Positions 5,095-5,162 of a stretch of 5,162 nucleotides of DNA are shown one piece after another. The translations under genes were made by a program, and so were the position numbers. Position 1 is the stretch's first letter. Each line of letters opens with the position of its first letter. The stretch spans positions 1 to 5,162 of the forward strand of contig JAPKZE010000038.1 of the NCBI GenBank assembly GCA_026393955.1, read 5' to 3'. The notes under the pieces are model-generated. The model saw only the letters and a program-made list of their open reading frames with translations. It ran no database searches and was not told where the DNA came from. This DNA is from Candidatus Aminicenantota bacterium. Lineage in GTDB: Bacteria > Acidobacteriota > Aminicenantia > Aminicenantales > Saccharicenantaceae.

Positions 5095-5162
5095 CGGACC
5101 TTCCTTTGGAGGACGCGGCCGTCGGGACCCTCGAGGGTGACCTCGAGCGGCATCATGCCCAG
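5091..5162 (-). CDS. 3' end of probable group 3-type [NiFe] hydrogenase large subunit (partial)
   Basis: Only the last 23 codons and a TGA stop are present; the gene enters from the right edge. The visible peptide begins LGMMPLEVTLEGPDG and ends VLQRKVR. This resembles the tail that follows the DPCxxCxxH nickel-ligand motif in group 3 (HoxH-like) large subunits, which typically reads THALG-x-MPLxV-x-L followed by a DG turn and a basic end. The nickel-ligand motif itself lies just outside the window. In that family the tail is cut off after the histidine once nickel is inserted. The next gene downstream encodes exactly such a protease, and its probable CTG start overlaps this stop (CTGA), which supports the reading. 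The identification rests on a short peptide plus context; another C-terminus is possible. Confidence 0.6.
   Translation of the reverse strand: MGMMPLEVTLEGPDGRVLQRKVR
5099..5106 (-). promoter_or_regulatory. Shine-Dalgarno sequence of the protease gene
   Basis: The minus strand reads AAGGAAGG here, four bases upstream of the CTG at 5094-5092. It is the only good ribosome-binding sequence near the 5' end of the protease reading frame. It supports translation starting at the CTG rather than at the TTG 75 bases further in, which would remove the conserved N-terminal motif. Confidence 0.5.

Noticed and set aside
1..5162. CRISPR arrays, tRNA/rRNA genes, transposons, attachment sites
   Set aside because: No repeated spacer-repeat structure, tRNA-like or rRNA-like sequence, transposase or terminal inverted repeats were seen; almost all of the window is accounted for by the genes listed.

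Overview
The window is GC-rich bacterial DNA, and every gene I can support lies on the minus strand, so transcription runs from high to low coordinates. It is a hydrogenase locus of an anaerobic or facultatively anaerobic bacterium. The high GC, dense packing and gene set would fit an uncultured lineage such as Aminicenantota/Acidobacteriota, but nothing in the sequence fixes the taxon.

First block, right to left (5162 to 3625): the last 23 codons of what looks like a group 3-type [NiFe] hydrogenase large subunit (the C-terminal peptide removed during maturation); a hydrogenase maturation protease that most likely starts at a rare CTG; hypB (Ni-loading GTPase); and hypA (Ni metallochaperone). 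The genes overlap by a few bases, as in a translationally coupled operon. A gap of about 256 bases (3369-3624) then holds a strong-looking sigma70-type promoter just after hypA, followed by a leader of about 210 bases.

Second block (3368 to 1): a NuoE-like [2Fe-2S] subunit (HydC/HndA), a small thioredoxin-like ferredoxin-domain subunit (HndB), a 605-residue NuoF-like flavoprotein with extra N- and C-terminal Fe-S domains (HydB/HndC), and the first 215 codons of an iron-sulfur subunit with a NuoG/HoxU/HydA-like N-terminus. That last gene runs off the left edge.

Read together, a NAD(P)-linked flavin/Fe-S module of the electron-bifurcating HydABC/HndABC kind sits next to [NiFe] rather than [FeFe] hydrogenase genes. 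The best reading is an electron-bifurcating or NAD(P)-coupled [NiFe] hydrogenase resembling the HydABCSL type described from Acetomicrobium mobile. The module would exchange electrons between H2, NAD(P)H and perhaps ferredoxin, while HypA, HypB and the protease insert nickel and finish the large subunit. The [NiFe] small subunit, most of the large subunit, and hypC/D/E/F are outside the window, so the complex cannot be confirmed from this stretch alone. The least standard part is the iron-sulfur subunit at the left edge: it lacks the His/Cys-ligated cluster motif of NuoG, HoxU and HydA and carries an extra cysteine-rich segment.
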